A DNA stretch of 36,979 nt from a virus (IMGVR_UViG_3300048778_000640:1-36979); one strand, 5' to 3'; numbered from the stretch's first letter, positions 21,651-29,407 are shown. The notes: generated by a model not told the origin, from the letters alone. Translations and numbers: made by a program.

Positions 21651-23279
21651 TTAAAGCCCTCTCGTCAATAATTCCAGTCTCTTGCGCGCCAGCAATAGAT
21701 TGCGCCCCGCAATCGCCGCCGGCACAATGGAACTGTCATCCGGAGGTTTCGCCCCGTCCCCTCCGGGCGGTAAATAGCTCTGAAGCGCCTCGATTGACGC
21801 ATTTATGATGTCGAGGTCTGCCGGGTATAACTGCAGGCCCCGCTGCGCCCTGAAAATCACATTGGCCAGAAGCTTGAAGTCGATGCCGTTGACCTCATCC
21901 CCGCCAAGGGACCGCGAACTGAGATCGGTCTGCGGATAGGCCGGGAAGGTCACCGGAGAGATATCATAGAGCTTGACTTCCTTGAGCTCCCGCCGGTTGT
22001 TGAAAGCCAGAGGCCCGTAGTTGCTTGCCTGCGGATCTCCCGGTTCAGTAAACCAGTTATCATCGAGCGTGCTGAACCCAAAAGAGTTCTGAGTGATATC
22101 CCCACGGTCGATGCTCTCCAGAAGATCCCGGGCATAGGTCGTACCAGGAGCCTTGATGCGATAGGCGAGACCCTGCTTATCCTCAGACAGATCCAGCGTG
22201 CCAGCTCGATTGCGCCCCAGCACCAGGTTGGAATCGTGGTTGAACAGCGCCCGGATGTCATCGGTCTGGATGGTGCCGGTGAAAGCCCCGGGAAGAACTC
22301 GCTCGGTGAATCCCCCCAGGTCCTCAGACCACTGGTTAAATACTGCCGCGTGCCCCTCGATAATGGACTTGCCGCCCTGATCGGAGACCCTGATCTCCCC
22401 GGCCGGAATGTAGCGGCGTTCAATGCCACCGATTGCCCGGCAGATTGCCAGGATGGAGCTGCTACGCTTGAGTTCCGGCGGTTCGAGATCGGCGTCTCTC
22501 AGGTGAGCGGCAAGATGGTTATAAACCCCTTGCACGTCAGCATCCGGGATTGTAGTGCCGCCCTGGGCGCCATTCAGGTTGCCAATCCCAGATTGGCAGG
22601 CTTTGATATTTGCATTACCTACATCTCCGGAATCAGAGACCATGTGATGCCAAAAGCGGTAAGAGTGTTTGGCGGTTGGATCTCCAGCGGGGTCTACCCA
22701 GGCGGCTCCCTTGCGCAGCGTAGCCTCGCTGGCATCATCCGGAACCTTTTTCAGATTCTCACCAACATCCCAGGGCTGACTTGATGTCCCCGTATGATGT
22801 ACCGGGATCGCCTTGCGGAAACTCTTGATCTGGAAATTCCTGAGACTGCGATTATTGTTGGCGCAGGTCAGACAGGTCTGGAGATCGCAAGCCCTGCAGC
22901 TGCAATTTTCGCAATCCTGATCCTGACAGGTGGCGCAGGTGCAGCCAACACAATCTCCCCTGGCGCATCTACCGCAGCGGCAATTCTGGCAATCGTCATC
23001 CTGGCAACCAGCGCAACCGGGAGCCGCGCCCCTGGCCGATCTGCGGGATCGCTGCGTGCAATCCTTGCAGTCGTCATTTTCGCACCGGTAGCATCGGCAG
23101 CCGGACCGCAGACAAGATTCTTCCTGGCAGTCAACACACTTCGGGCCGCTGCCGTTGATGTCTCCGAGCGGATCCGTCTGGCAGCCGCGACAATCATCCC
23201 GGGCACACGCACGGCAACTGCAGTCCTCGCATTTATCACCCTTGCAGTTTGAGCATATTGGCCCAGTGCCTTTCGTCAA
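21651..23279 (-). CDS. prohead protease with N-terminal 32-cysteine domain
   Basis: A 542-residue protein with three parts. Residues 9-139 hold 32 cysteines in four blocks of the form C-x2-C-x4-C-x2-C-x-C-x2-C-x4-C-x2-C (block two has x4 at the third gap). Residues ~155-270 are a phage domain seen with portal and head proteins (AIPVHHTGTSSQPW, AAWVDPAGDPTAKHSYRFWHHM, GVYNHLAAHLRDADLEPPEL). Residues ~285-455 are the HK97 prohead protease (GHAAVFNQWSEDLGGFTERVLPGAF), with likely catalytic His348 (ALFNHD) and Ser399 (NSFGFS). It cleaves capsid delta domains during maturation. Ordinary prohead proteases are about 200 residues, so this one is greatly extended. The start follows immediately after the portal stop. 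Confidence 0.92.
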   Translation of the reverse strand: MTKGTGPICSNCKGDKCEDCSCRACARDDCRGCQTDPLGDINGSGPKCVDCQEESCLRSGCRCYRCENDDCKDCTQRSRRSARGAAPGCAGCQDDDCQNCRCGRCARGDCVGCTCATCQDQDCENCSCRACDLQTCLTCANNNRSLRNFQIKSFRKAIPVHHTGTSSQPWDVGENLKKVPDDASEATLRKGAAWVDPAGDPTAKHSYRFWHHMVSDSGDVGNANIKACQSGIGNLNGAQGGTTIPDADVQGVYNHLAAHLRDADLEPPELKRSSSILAICRAIGGIERRYIPAGEIRVSDQGGKSIIEGHAAVFNQWSEDLGGFTERVLPGAFTGTIQTDDIRALFNHDSNLVLGRNRAGTLDLSEDKQGLAYRIKAPGTTYARDLLESIDRGDITQNSFGFSTLDDNWFTEPGDPQASNYGPLAFNNRRELKEVKLYDISPVTFPAYPQTDLSSRSLGGDEVNGIDFKLLANVIFRAQRGLQLYPADLDIINASIEALQSYLPPGGDGAKPPDDSSIVPAAIAGRNLLLARKRLELLTRGL

Positions 23280-23280
23280 G

Positions 23281-25299
23281 TTACTTCCCCCTTTCAGCGG
23301 TTATCATGCAATTACAGCCCCCGATCAGGGGCGGGTGCCCAACCTTCGATTTCGGCGTCACAGATTTGCCGTCTGCAACCACTGAGCCGCCATCGACAAA
23401 GTGCTCATCGATGCCGATGACCTTGCCATCCAGAGACCAGCAGAATGGGCTGTCTTTCGGGTTCGTGTTCCAGCGCTTCTGAGGTATTCCGGAGTTTTTG
23501 TAGACAACCTGAGCGACAGCATTGTTGAGCTGGATCATTTCTCTGCCGGCCACCTTGCCCGGGCGCTTCTGCTCCCACTCGGAAAGCCGCTGGCTGACCA
23601 TCTCCATGGGGCTCTGCCCCTGATCAATGGCCTGGCGGACAACAGCCCGAAGTTGGTCTATCGAGGAATAGGTATATCGCTGGACAAAGGTGCCGAGGTA
23701 AGCGTGGACGAAGTTATCCAGCCCATCCATGGTGGTATCCGCATCACCGCCGATGCCGATCTCGTCTGCGGCCAGGCCGTGGACCTCCTCGCCATAGGTC
23801 TGCATCACCGGTTTCATCTGGCGGCTCATGAAGTCGTAGAAGTTGCCGTAGTAATCGTTGAGCCAGTTGTCGAAGATGAAACCGCTGTCATTGCGTAGCG
23901 ACTTCTCAGCCCCCCGCTGGACATCGTTAATCTCCCGCCTCACAATCCGGGCAGCCGCGTCCTCGAAGAGGCGCTGGTGCGCCCTGGCCAGCTTGAGCCG
24001 GGCGGTCACTACCTGCTGCGTGCGCTGCTCATAAGTGAGCCGCCTGACAGAGGCCGCCTGGGTATCCCAGTCCTTTGTCGGGGGTGCCGAGGTTGTTCCA
24101 GTGGTGTCGAGAGAGTTGGCTGGCACCATGTTTAGGGGCACCATATACATCTGCCCCTGACCATTTGGCAGAGGGTTCATGTTTTCCTTGCGGCGGACAT
24201 CATCGGCTGACATCCAACCCCACTGGCGGGCTACCGCATAAGCTGCATACCTGCTAGTCGTATCTCCTCGTATGATGGCGTCCAGGGCAAAGTTCGCAAA
24301 ATACTTCTTCCGCTCCTGGGGAAGCATGAGTTTCCAGGTGATTTGCTGCTCCCAGCGAATCACCCAAGGCAGAATCGTGTCGGTAACATGCTCGATAGAT
24401 TGTTGTTCAATGTTGCTGAATGTCGCATCGGAGAGGTCGCCGATCTTGTGTGGCTGCATCCGGTACCAGCGGCAGATCTCCCTGACCTGAAACTGTTTCG
24501 ATTCCAGGAACTGGGCATCATTTGGCGGAACCTGCGTATGGGCTATTGTCATGCCCTCTTCAAGGAGCATCAATTTATGCGCCTTGCCGAGGCCGGCATA
24601 CTTGTCCTGCAGATCCTCTTTGAGGTTCTTATGGCCCTGCTCCGTGAGTTTGCTGGGGTGCGTGACAACCACGCCAGGATGCAGGCCATTACCGAACAGG
24701 GCAGCGCCGAATTCCTCATAGGCCTGTCCAAGGCCAACAGACTCCCTAGCCATGGCGATGACCGAATAGCCTTTGGTGCCATCGAAGCCCAAACCTACCA
24801 CGTGGAAGATCTGCCAGGCCTGGAATGTGAGCTCATTGCCATCCTTGAGACGCAAGAGATAGATAATCTGGTTGTTGAACCGTTTGACTTTCATTCTGTT
24901 CGGGGGTAGCGGCCAGAGCGCCTTGACCTGGCCATCAAGGCCCCAGTCGATAAACGAATAGCAGTTTCCCCAGAGCGCCAGATGGCTCATCATCGTTTCC
25001 CGCCATGTGAATGCGGTCATCTCAGGGTTGGGTGATGTATGTAGGATTTCCTGGAGTGGATGATCCGGCGCCGCAGCGCATCCCCCCGAAACGGCTTGGT
25101 AGATGTTGAGCGGAAGATGGCCGATGGTTTCTGAAAGAACCCGGACACACGCCCAAACGGCAGAGTATTTCAGGGCATTCTGCTCGTTGATCATGACCCC
25201 CGTCTTTGTGGTCATGCCCCAGCCAATTTCCATCCAGTTGTCGATATCGATCACAGAGGGAATATTGCGAACTTCGAGCTTGCTTGCCAGGTAGCCCAT
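23281..25299 (-). CDS. portal protein fused to MuF-like minor head protein
   Basis: A 672-residue protein. Residues 1-~410 are an HK97-type portal (YSAVWACVRVLSETIGHLPLNIYQ, WRETMMSHLALWGNCYSFIDWG, GLHPGVVVTHPSKL, FQVREICRWYRMQPHKIGDLS, RGDTTSRYAAYAVARQWGWMSADDVRRKENMNPL). Residues ~430-672 match the MuF/SPP1 gp7-like head morphogenesis domain, ending with the usual PFCWSLDGKVIGIDEHF...VGHPPLIGGCNC motif. In most phages these are two genes. The portal is the DNA gate and packaging-motor docking ring; MuF proteins are minor capsid components, some ejected with DNA. GGTGCTTAA context gives direct coupling to the small membrane gene upstream. Confidence 0.93.
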   Translation of the reverse strand: MGYLASKLEVRNIPSVIDIDNWMEIGWGMTTKTGVMINEQNALKYSAVWACVRVLSETIGHLPLNIYQAVSGGCAAAPDHPLQEILHTSPNPEMTAFTWRETMMSHLALWGNCYSFIDWGLDGQVKALWPLPPNRMKVKRFNNQIIYLLRLKDGNELTFQAWQIFHVVGLGFDGTKGYSVIAMARESVGLGQAYEEFGAALFGNGLHPGVVVTHPSKLTEQGHKNLKEDLQDKYAGLGKAHKLMLLEEGMTIAHTQVPPNDAQFLESKQFQVREICRWYRMQPHKIGDLSDATFSNIEQQSIEHVTDTILPWVIRWEQQITWKLMLPQERKKYFANFALDAIIRGDTTSRYAAYAVARQWGWMSADDVRRKENMNPLPNGQGQMYMVPLNMVPANSLDTTGTTSAPPTKDWDTQAASVRRLTYEQRTQQVVTARLKLARAHQRLFEDAAARIVRREINDVQRGAEKSLRNDSGFIFDNWLNDYYGNFYDFMSRQMKPVMQTYGEEVHGLAADEIGIGGDADTTMDGLDNFVHAYLGTFVQRYTYSSIDQLRAVVRQAIDQGQSPMEMVSQRLSEWEQKRPGKVAGREMIQLNNAVAQVVYKNSGIPQKRWNTNPKDSPFCWSLDGKVIGIDEHFVDGGSVVADGKSVTPKSKVGHPPLIGGCNCMITAERGK

Positions 25300-25485
25300 T
25301 TAAGCACCTCGCTTCGGGCGCGCCAGAAAGATCAGCCAGGCACCCAATACCATAAGCGCCTTCCGGTAGTCATACCCCCAGAGGCCTATGGTAAAAGTGA
25401 TGGTACCGGCAATCAGGAGGAGGTCATCGAAGTCCAGAGGCAGCTTCAATTTCGGCAGTTTCAATATCGGTATTTTTATCTTCAT
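25300..25485 (-). CDS. small membrane protein between large terminase and portal
   Basis: A 61-residue protein with a Lys/Pro/Leu-rich N-terminus (MKIKIPILKLPKLKLPLDFD), then hydrophobic segments at about 21-37 and 43-56 ending with basic residues. GAGGAGG lies seven bases before the ATG, and the terminase stop overlaps that site. Small membrane proteins in this slot are known in other siphoviruses but have no assigned role. Confidence 0.75.
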   Translation of the reverse strand: MKIKIPILKLPKLKLPLDFDDLLLIAGTITFTIGLWGYDYRKALMVLGAWLIFLARPKRGA

Positions 25486-25497
25486 GGACTGTCCTCC

Positions 25498-27153
25498 TCA
25501 AAATGCGATGACGCCACGGGTCTCGTAGACTGATCGGTTAGAATTATGCAGCATAGCCCTGGCCATAGCGTTAACCAGCGCCACAAACCCGTCAATGCGC
25601 TCAATACCCTTCTTGCCTTTGATTGGCCGGACGTTTTCGTTCTCATCCTGCTTGATGACCAGGTTGCCAAAGTTCCATCTGGCGACAGGATTTCCGCCAT
25701 GCCGGAGTCGCCGGCCGCGGATCAGAGTCTCAATCTCTTTCATGGCCGGACTCATCGTTTTGGATCCCTGGCGCACTTCGACCATAGTCAGGCCTTCATC
25801 GTTTAGCTGAAGCGCAATCTGGTTGGCGTTCCAGGGGTCGAAACCTACTTCCTCGATCTCAAAATTATCCCGGTGGCGCAGAATGATCGCCTTGATGAAA
25901 TCATAGTCAATGATGTTACCTGGGGTGGTCTTGATAAAACCTTCCCTCACCCAGCGGTCGTAGGCAACCTTGTCGCGCTTGACGCGCTCCTTCATGTTCT
26001 CTTCCGGAATCCAGAAATCCCAAAGCACATCCCAGCAGGGATCTCCTATCGGCTGTCTCTTCCAGCGTAGTTGCCGGCGCTTCCGTATATCCGCCACCCG
26101 ACGCCTTGGAACTTTTAAAGTTTTATTGATGCGCCAGCCAGGTTCCAAGGGCGGGAACAAGAGGCAGTGCGCGGTTAGGTCATACCGGGTGGAAAGGTCA
26201 AGACCTCCATAACAGATCCGGCCTTTCAGCTTCTCCGGAATCACAAGCCCTGCGGATGCATCCCATAGATCGAGAGAGAGCCACTTGCTCTGATTCTTAG
26301 TGGTGGGCCATTGATTGAGCCGCAACTGCTGAAATAGCCTCTCTTTGGCAGGATTGTCCTTGGCCCCCAAATACAGATTGCGCACCTTTTCAACAGTTAT
26401 GGTATGGCCGATACTTGGGTTGACCTTCAGCCAGTTATTTTCATCTTCCCAATCATCCTCAGGCTCAAGACCATAGATAACTGCATAGAATGTTGGGTCG
26501 ATTTTTGTGCCGGCAAGGATGGCCTTGGCCTCGCTGTGAACCTCCCAGCCAATGCTTTCATGATCCGGATCATCACCTGCAGTAGTGATGACAAAATTAA
26601 GCGGCTGCGTCCGGGCATCGCCGGCGCCCGTGGTCATCACGTCATATAGCTCCCGGGTAGGCTGGGCGTGGAGCTCATCAAAGATGCAGCAGTGGACGTT
26701 GAGCCCGTGTTTGCTGAATGCCTCCGCCGAGCACACCTGGTAATAGCTGTTGGTCGGCTTGTAAACCAGCCGCTTGACAGATAGGACAGGCTTGATCCGC
26801 TTCTTCAGCGCCGGGCACTGGTCAACCATATCGGCTGCAACATCGAAGACAATCGAAGCCTGCCCCCGATCAGCAGCGCATCCATAGACCTCGGCGCCCC
26901 ACTCACCGTCTCCGCAAAGCATGTAGAGGGCGACGGCCGCAGCAAGCTCCGACTTGCCGTTCTTCTTCGGAATCTCGATGTAAGCTGTATTGTATCGCCT
27001 ATAGCCATCCGGCTTGATGGTGCCAAAGATGTCCCGGATAATTTTATTCTGCCAGGAGAGCAAATCAAAAGGTACTCCATGCCACTTACCTTTCGTGTGC
27101 TTGAGCGCCTTCATGAAGTCAACCGCTATCTGGGCACGTCCCTTGTCGAGCAC
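25498..27153 (-). CDS. terL: terminase large subunit
   Basis: 551 residues from GTG 27153, which follows AGGTGG and begins one base after the small terminase stop; the frame is open to 27204. ATPase domain: Walker A IPKKNGKS and Walker B CCIFDE, with coupling motif VITTAGDD. Nuclease domain: GGLDLSTRYDLTA and GFDPWNANQIA provide acidic residues. It is a Terminase_1 (HK97/P27-partner) type motor that cuts and packages DNA into the prohead. Together with the nearby HNH gene this suggests cos-type packaging (inference). Confidence 0.96.
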   Translation of the reverse strand: MLDKGRAQIAVDFMKALKHTKGKWHGVPFDLLSWQNKIIRDIFGTIKPDGYRRYNTAYIEIPKKNGKSELAAAVALYMLCGDGEWGAEVYGCAADRGQASIVFDVAADMVDQCPALKKRIKPVLSVKRLVYKPTNSYYQVCSAEAFSKHGLNVHCCIFDELHAQPTRELYDVMTTGAGDARTQPLNFVITTAGDDPDHESIGWEVHSEAKAILAGTKIDPTFYAVIYGLEPEDDWEDENNWLKVNPSIGHTITVEKVRNLYLGAKDNPAKERLFQQLRLNQWPTTKNQSKWLSLDLWDASAGLVIPEKLKGRICYGGLDLSTRYDLTAHCLLFPPLEPGWRINKTLKVPRRRVADIRKRRQLRWKRQPIGDPCWDVLWDFWIPEENMKERVKRDKVAYDRWVREGFIKTTPGNIIDYDFIKAIILRHRDNFEIEEVGFDPWNANQIALQLNDEGLTMVEVRQGSKTMSPAMKEIETLIRGRRLRHGGNPVARWNFGNLVIKQDENENVRPIKGKKGIERIDGFVALVNAMARAMLHNSNRSVYETRGVIAF

Positions 27154-27154
27154 A

Positions 27155-27682
27155 TTATCCACCTGATCTCTTGAGCAAAGCCTCCATCGGGTCCGTCTCT
27201 TCATCCGGCGCTGGCAGATTGATTCGAGACCGGCTACTCGGGGTCAATCCGAACTCGGTGCAGAAGGCCTTGAGCGCCGCTAGGGCTTTATTGCCGATGG
27301 CCACCTCCGGCCGCTGCTGCTCATAGCCGCTATCGGTCACATGCTCAACGATGTTGCCCTCTCTATCCTCGTCCCATTCCGACTTGCGGTTCATGACTGT
27401 CGTCCGGCCGGCCTTCTTAAGGTAGAGTTCACACTGGACCCAGATCGCATATTCCTGGCAAACCGCTTCGAAGGCGGCCCCGTCAATCTTAGTGAGGAGG
27501 CCCAGCTTCTCAAGTTGCGGAGCAAGCGCCTTCCAGAGTTTCTTCGCCTGAGGCGCCAACCATGCCGGAGGCTTCGGAGCGATTGGCGTCGGCTTGGGCT
27601 CATTCCGGTTGAGAGGGCGCCGTCCCGGGTTGCCCTCGATCAGTTTTAGATTGGTTGGTTTTGGTTTTCTGCCCCTGGACAT
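27155..27682 (-). CDS. terS: terminase small subunit, P27 family
   Basis: About 175 residues from ATG 27682 (a GTG lies one codon earlier), after AGGGGG. The N-terminus SRGRKPKPTNLKLIEGNPGRRPLNRNEPKP is the P27-family hallmark. A helical middle (WKALAPQLEKLGLLTKIDGAAFEAVCQEYAIW) and LAALKAFCTEFGLTPSSRSRI follow. It recognises the packaging site and recruits the large subunit. The start overlaps the stop of a 38-codon ORF in a TGATG arrangement. Confidence 0.95.
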   Translation of the reverse strand: MSRGRKPKPTNLKLIEGNPGRRPLNRNEPKPTPIAPKPPAWLAPQAKKLWKALAPQLEKLGLLTKIDGAAFEAVCQEYAIWVQCELYLKKAGRTTVMNRKSEWDEDREGNIVEHVTDSGYEQQRPEVAIGNKALAALKAFCTEFGLTPSSRSRINLPAPDEETDPMEALLKRSGG

Positions 27683-27798
27683 CACCGGTACCCCCTAAGT
27701 TCAATTTCGCGCTTTCTTGCAAAACAGGCCGACCGTGGTTTGGGACGCATCGCCCCAGAGATTTGACTACCCCCTACACCCCTTGCGGCAGTAGTCAT
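27682..27798 (-). CDS. possible 38-residue ORF between HNH and small terminase genes
   Basis: An ORF of 39 codons fills the HNH-terminase gap exactly: its ATG overlaps the HNH stop (TAATG) and its TGA overlaps the terminase ATG (TGATG). The sequence (GVGGSQISGAMRPKPRSACFARKREIEL) resembles short conserved stretches I recall at the same place in other phages. It may be a real basic peptide, or the DNA itself may be conserved as part of the packaging (cos) region. Confidence 0.4.
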   Translation of the reverse strand: MTTAARGVGGSQISGAMRPKPRSACFARKREIELRGYR

Positions 27799-28634
27799 TA
27801 TGACGTATATCTCTGCCACCAGGACTTGACCGCCTCGATATGCCTTACCTGAACCTCTACCGGGCGCCTCGGGTCGGCCTTGATCCTCTCGATGCACACC
27901 TCGGCCAGGGTATCCAGCACTATAATCTCTTTCGGTCTCAAGGCATCCTTCCACCATCGGCGCTCGATGGCTGATGGAGCGCTGATGATAAAGAATGCCT
28001 GCTTGGGCAGCCGCTTGCGGCCCAGGTCGTAGAGTATCTGGTTGCGCTTGACGATGGCAGCGTTCCATGCCTTATCATCCTGGCGCTCATATATCCTGCT
28101 GCCGGTTACCTGCGCTTTGATGACGTCGAGGTCGATGACCAGGTCACGCTCACTTGCTCGTTCGTTTGCCAACGTGCTCTTGCCTGAACCTGGCGCACCA
28201 CAGATGACAGTCAACGGTATCAGCGACGGCAACAGATCGTTCGGTCTATATCGCGGCGCTGCGCCGAAGCCGCCGTCTTCGGTCGCCGTCTTGACATCAT
28301 GACAGCGTTTGCAGAGCGTCTGCCAGTTGCCCTCATCCCAGAATAGTTCATAGTCGCCCTTGTGCGGAATGATGTGGTCGACCACTTCTCCGGCCGTTAT
28401 CACTCCCTGCTCCAGGCAGACGGCGCATAGCGGATGCTCCCGGATATACAGCGTCCTTACTTGATGCCAGCGCCAGGTATATCCCCGTTCCGATGCACTT
28501 CCCCGCTGCTGGTCGGTTCGCTGTGATTCCTGCTTCCGATGCCGGTCGCAATAGCGCTCGGTGGTCAAGTTCGGGCAACCGGGATGGTTACAGGGATGCC
28601 TCAGTCTGTTCGGCATGGCCCCAACTTGTGCCAT
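27798..28634 (-). CDS. HNH endonuclease fused to P-loop kinase-like domain
   Basis: A 278-residue protein. Residues 14-32 hold a small zinc finger (CNHPGCPN...YCDRH). Residues 55-118 are an HNH nuclease: C70/C73, VDHIIP (D86-H87), Asn103 and C108..C111-H112. Residues 138-278 are a P-loop kinase-like domain with Walker A GAPGSGKS (146-153), a DLDVIKAQ segment, a FFIISAPS strand and an IKADPRRP lid-like motif. HNH proteins next to terminases assist cos cleavage. The kinase half resembles polynucleotide-kinase or zeta-type folds. An ATG at residue 7 is an alternative start. Combined cut-and-phosphorylate action is inference. Confidence 0.9.
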   Translation of the reverse strand: MAQVGAMPNRLRHPCNHPGCPNLTTERYCDRHRKQESQRTDQQRGSASERGYTWRWHQVRTLYIREHPLCAVCLEQGVITAGEVVDHIIPHKGDYELFWDEGNWQTLCKRCHDVKTATEDGGFGAAPRYRPNDLLPSLIPLTVICGAPGSGKSTLANERASERDLVIDLDVIKAQVTGSRIYERQDDKAWNAAIVKRNQILYDLGRKRLPKQAFFIISAPSAIERRWWKDALRPKEIIVLDTLAEVCIERIKADPRRPVEVQVRHIEAVKSWWQRYTS

Positions 28635-28834
28635 TGTCGGTCTCGGTCATGGACACTCCCAGCATCAAGTCTGTACCAAACGGTCGTTGTAACCACTTGT
28701 CTGTATGCTTCGATTGCCTTATCTGGGGTTATCAATCGCAACCTTACTAGGGCGATAAGTGCTTTCGCAGTCAGCCAGTTGATGCCTTTATATGTCCTAA
28801 TCTGGACTGTTATGGTTAATCCGTCTTTTGCCAT
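28601..28834 (-). CDS. small phage protein of unknown function
   Basis: About 77 residues from ATG 28834, eight bases after GAGGTG; the frame is open to 28897 but that part would cross a terminator and palindrome. Sequence: ITVQIRTYKGINWLTAKALIALVRLRLITPDKAIEAYRQVV, a short strand followed by helices. It overlaps the HNH gene start and is the first gene downstream of the terminator at 28868-28887. No family recognised. Confidence 0.6.
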   Translation of the reverse strand: MAKDGLTITVQIRTYKGINWLTAKALIALVRLRLITPDKAIEAYRQVVTTTVWYRLDAGSVHDRDRQWHKLGPCRTD

Positions 28835-28851
28835 TGGCTCATCCACCTCGA

Positions 28852-28869
28852 TTATTTCACGTGAAATAA
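28852..28869. promoter_or_regulatory. perfect 18-bp palindrome, parS/Noc-site-like (copy 2)
   Basis: TTATTTCACGTGAAATAA, sharing 19 consecutive bases (28851-28869) with the copy at 18490-18509. It overlaps the T tract of the terminator at 28868-28887 and lies upstream of the first gene of the packaging operon, so it could be an operator there. Protein partner unknown: host ParB/Noc or a phage regulator. Confidence 0.6.
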
Positions 28870-28887
28870 AAAAGAGCCCGAAGGCTC
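28868..28887 (-). terminator. intrinsic terminator upstream of the packaging genes
   Basis: On the minus strand GAGCC-TTCG-GGCTC is followed by TTTTTT. The UUCG tetraloop and clean T run make it strong. It lies between the 83-codon ORF and the small gene at 28834, so packaging genes need antitermination or a promoter just downstream. Confidence 0.88.
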
Positions 28888-28925
28888 CTAGTACCAAAGC
28901 TCATAACAATATGATGTTAAGAAAT

Positions 28926-29147
28926 TTATTTCTTCAGTTCTTCAGGCAAGTAGTTTTTTAAGTAAGTCCTCACTGCGGGGCCAGCGTGTGCAGCACCCAC
29001 AGCAGCAAACATTTTCACAAAAATCGTTTGGATTTCTTCAGCTGACCCTACAGGCTTATCTCTGAAATACAGCATTGTGAGTTCTGTTGCAACGTCATTT
29101 TCGTTTCTTTGAATCGGAGTCGGCACTACCTTAATCTCATCAGCCAT
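28926..29147 (-). CDS. small phage protein upstream of the packaging operon
   Basis: About 73 residues from ATG 29147 after a G-rich tract (GTGGGGGG); the frame is open to 29177, where no ribosome binding site is seen. Sequence: VATELTMLYFRDKPVGSAEEIQTIFVKMFAAVGAAHAGPAVRTYLKNYLPEELKK, all helical. I recall similar short proteins in Firmicute prophages without known role. It stands alone between two terminators, so it may be separately regulated. Confidence 0.65.
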   Translation of the reverse strand: MADEIKVVPTPIQRNENDVATELTMLYFRDKPVGSAEEIQTIFVKMFAAVGAAHAGPAVRTYLKNYLPEELKK

Positions 29148-29215
29148 CCCAACACATCCCCCCACCGTTTTCCCCATACTTCGGCAAAAGGAAGCCTGTT
29201 CCTGCTAATTATTCC

Positions 29216-29243
29216 AAATAAAAACCCGCCCCGGGATGGACGG
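29216..29243 (-). terminator. intrinsic terminator downstream of the regulator promoter
   Basis: On the minus strand CCGTCC-ATCCCG-GGGCGG is followed by GTTTTTATTT. It lies about 130 bases after the predicted start site of the promoter at 29379-29407, so a short transcript is expected unless it is read through. Confidence 0.75.
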
Positions 29244-29372
29244 TTGGTTTTTTATTCGGGGCTGCCTCGGCGCATTCGCTCAAACCGATTGCAGCAGCCC
29301 CTTTCACTTTAGGTTGTCCGTTTGATTTGGCTAGAGTGAGGGCTTAAAACTTTTCCCTGCACCTTTCGCATC
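29216..29372 (-). ncRNA. candidate structured leader / small RNA
   Basis: The segment from the predicted transcription start to the terminator carries an 8-pair stem GGGGCTGC/GCAGCCCC (29258-29265 with 29294-29301) and an inner 4-pair stem (TCGG/CCGA). It contains one very short ORF (29309-29374, 21 residues, start at the predicted +1) without a ribosome binding site. It could be a small RNA or an antitermination leader for late genes. Inferred from structure and position only. Confidence 0.4.
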
Positions 29373-29378
29373 ATAAAA

Positions 29379-29407
29379 ATCATATCACAGTCGTTGTGCA
29401 GGCGCAA
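29379..29407 (-). promoter_or_regulatory. extended -10 promoter, candidate late promoter
   Basis: Minus strand: TTGCGC, 17 bases, then TGA-TATGAT, i.e. a five-of-six -10 box with an extended TGn and a poor -35, the arrangement typical of activator-dependent promoters. It directly follows the ArpU/RinA-like regulator gene. Confidence 0.7.

Noticed and set aside
22794-23252. Plus-strand 152-codon hydrophobic ORF opposite the protease N-terminus
   Set aside because: It is the complement of the cysteine-rich repeats; the low-complexity Ala/Ile/Thr sequence follows from Cys/Asp codons, and there is no ribosome binding site or operon context.
27801-28068. Extension of the 38-codon ORF upstream into the HNH-kinase gene (128 codons in all)
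   Set aside because: The upstream part is out of frame with the clearly coding kinase domain; only the last 38 codons could be real.
29309-29374. 21-residue ORF starting at the predicted +1 of the late promoter
   Set aside because: No ribosome binding site; would need leaderless translation. Kept only as a remark on the leader RNA.
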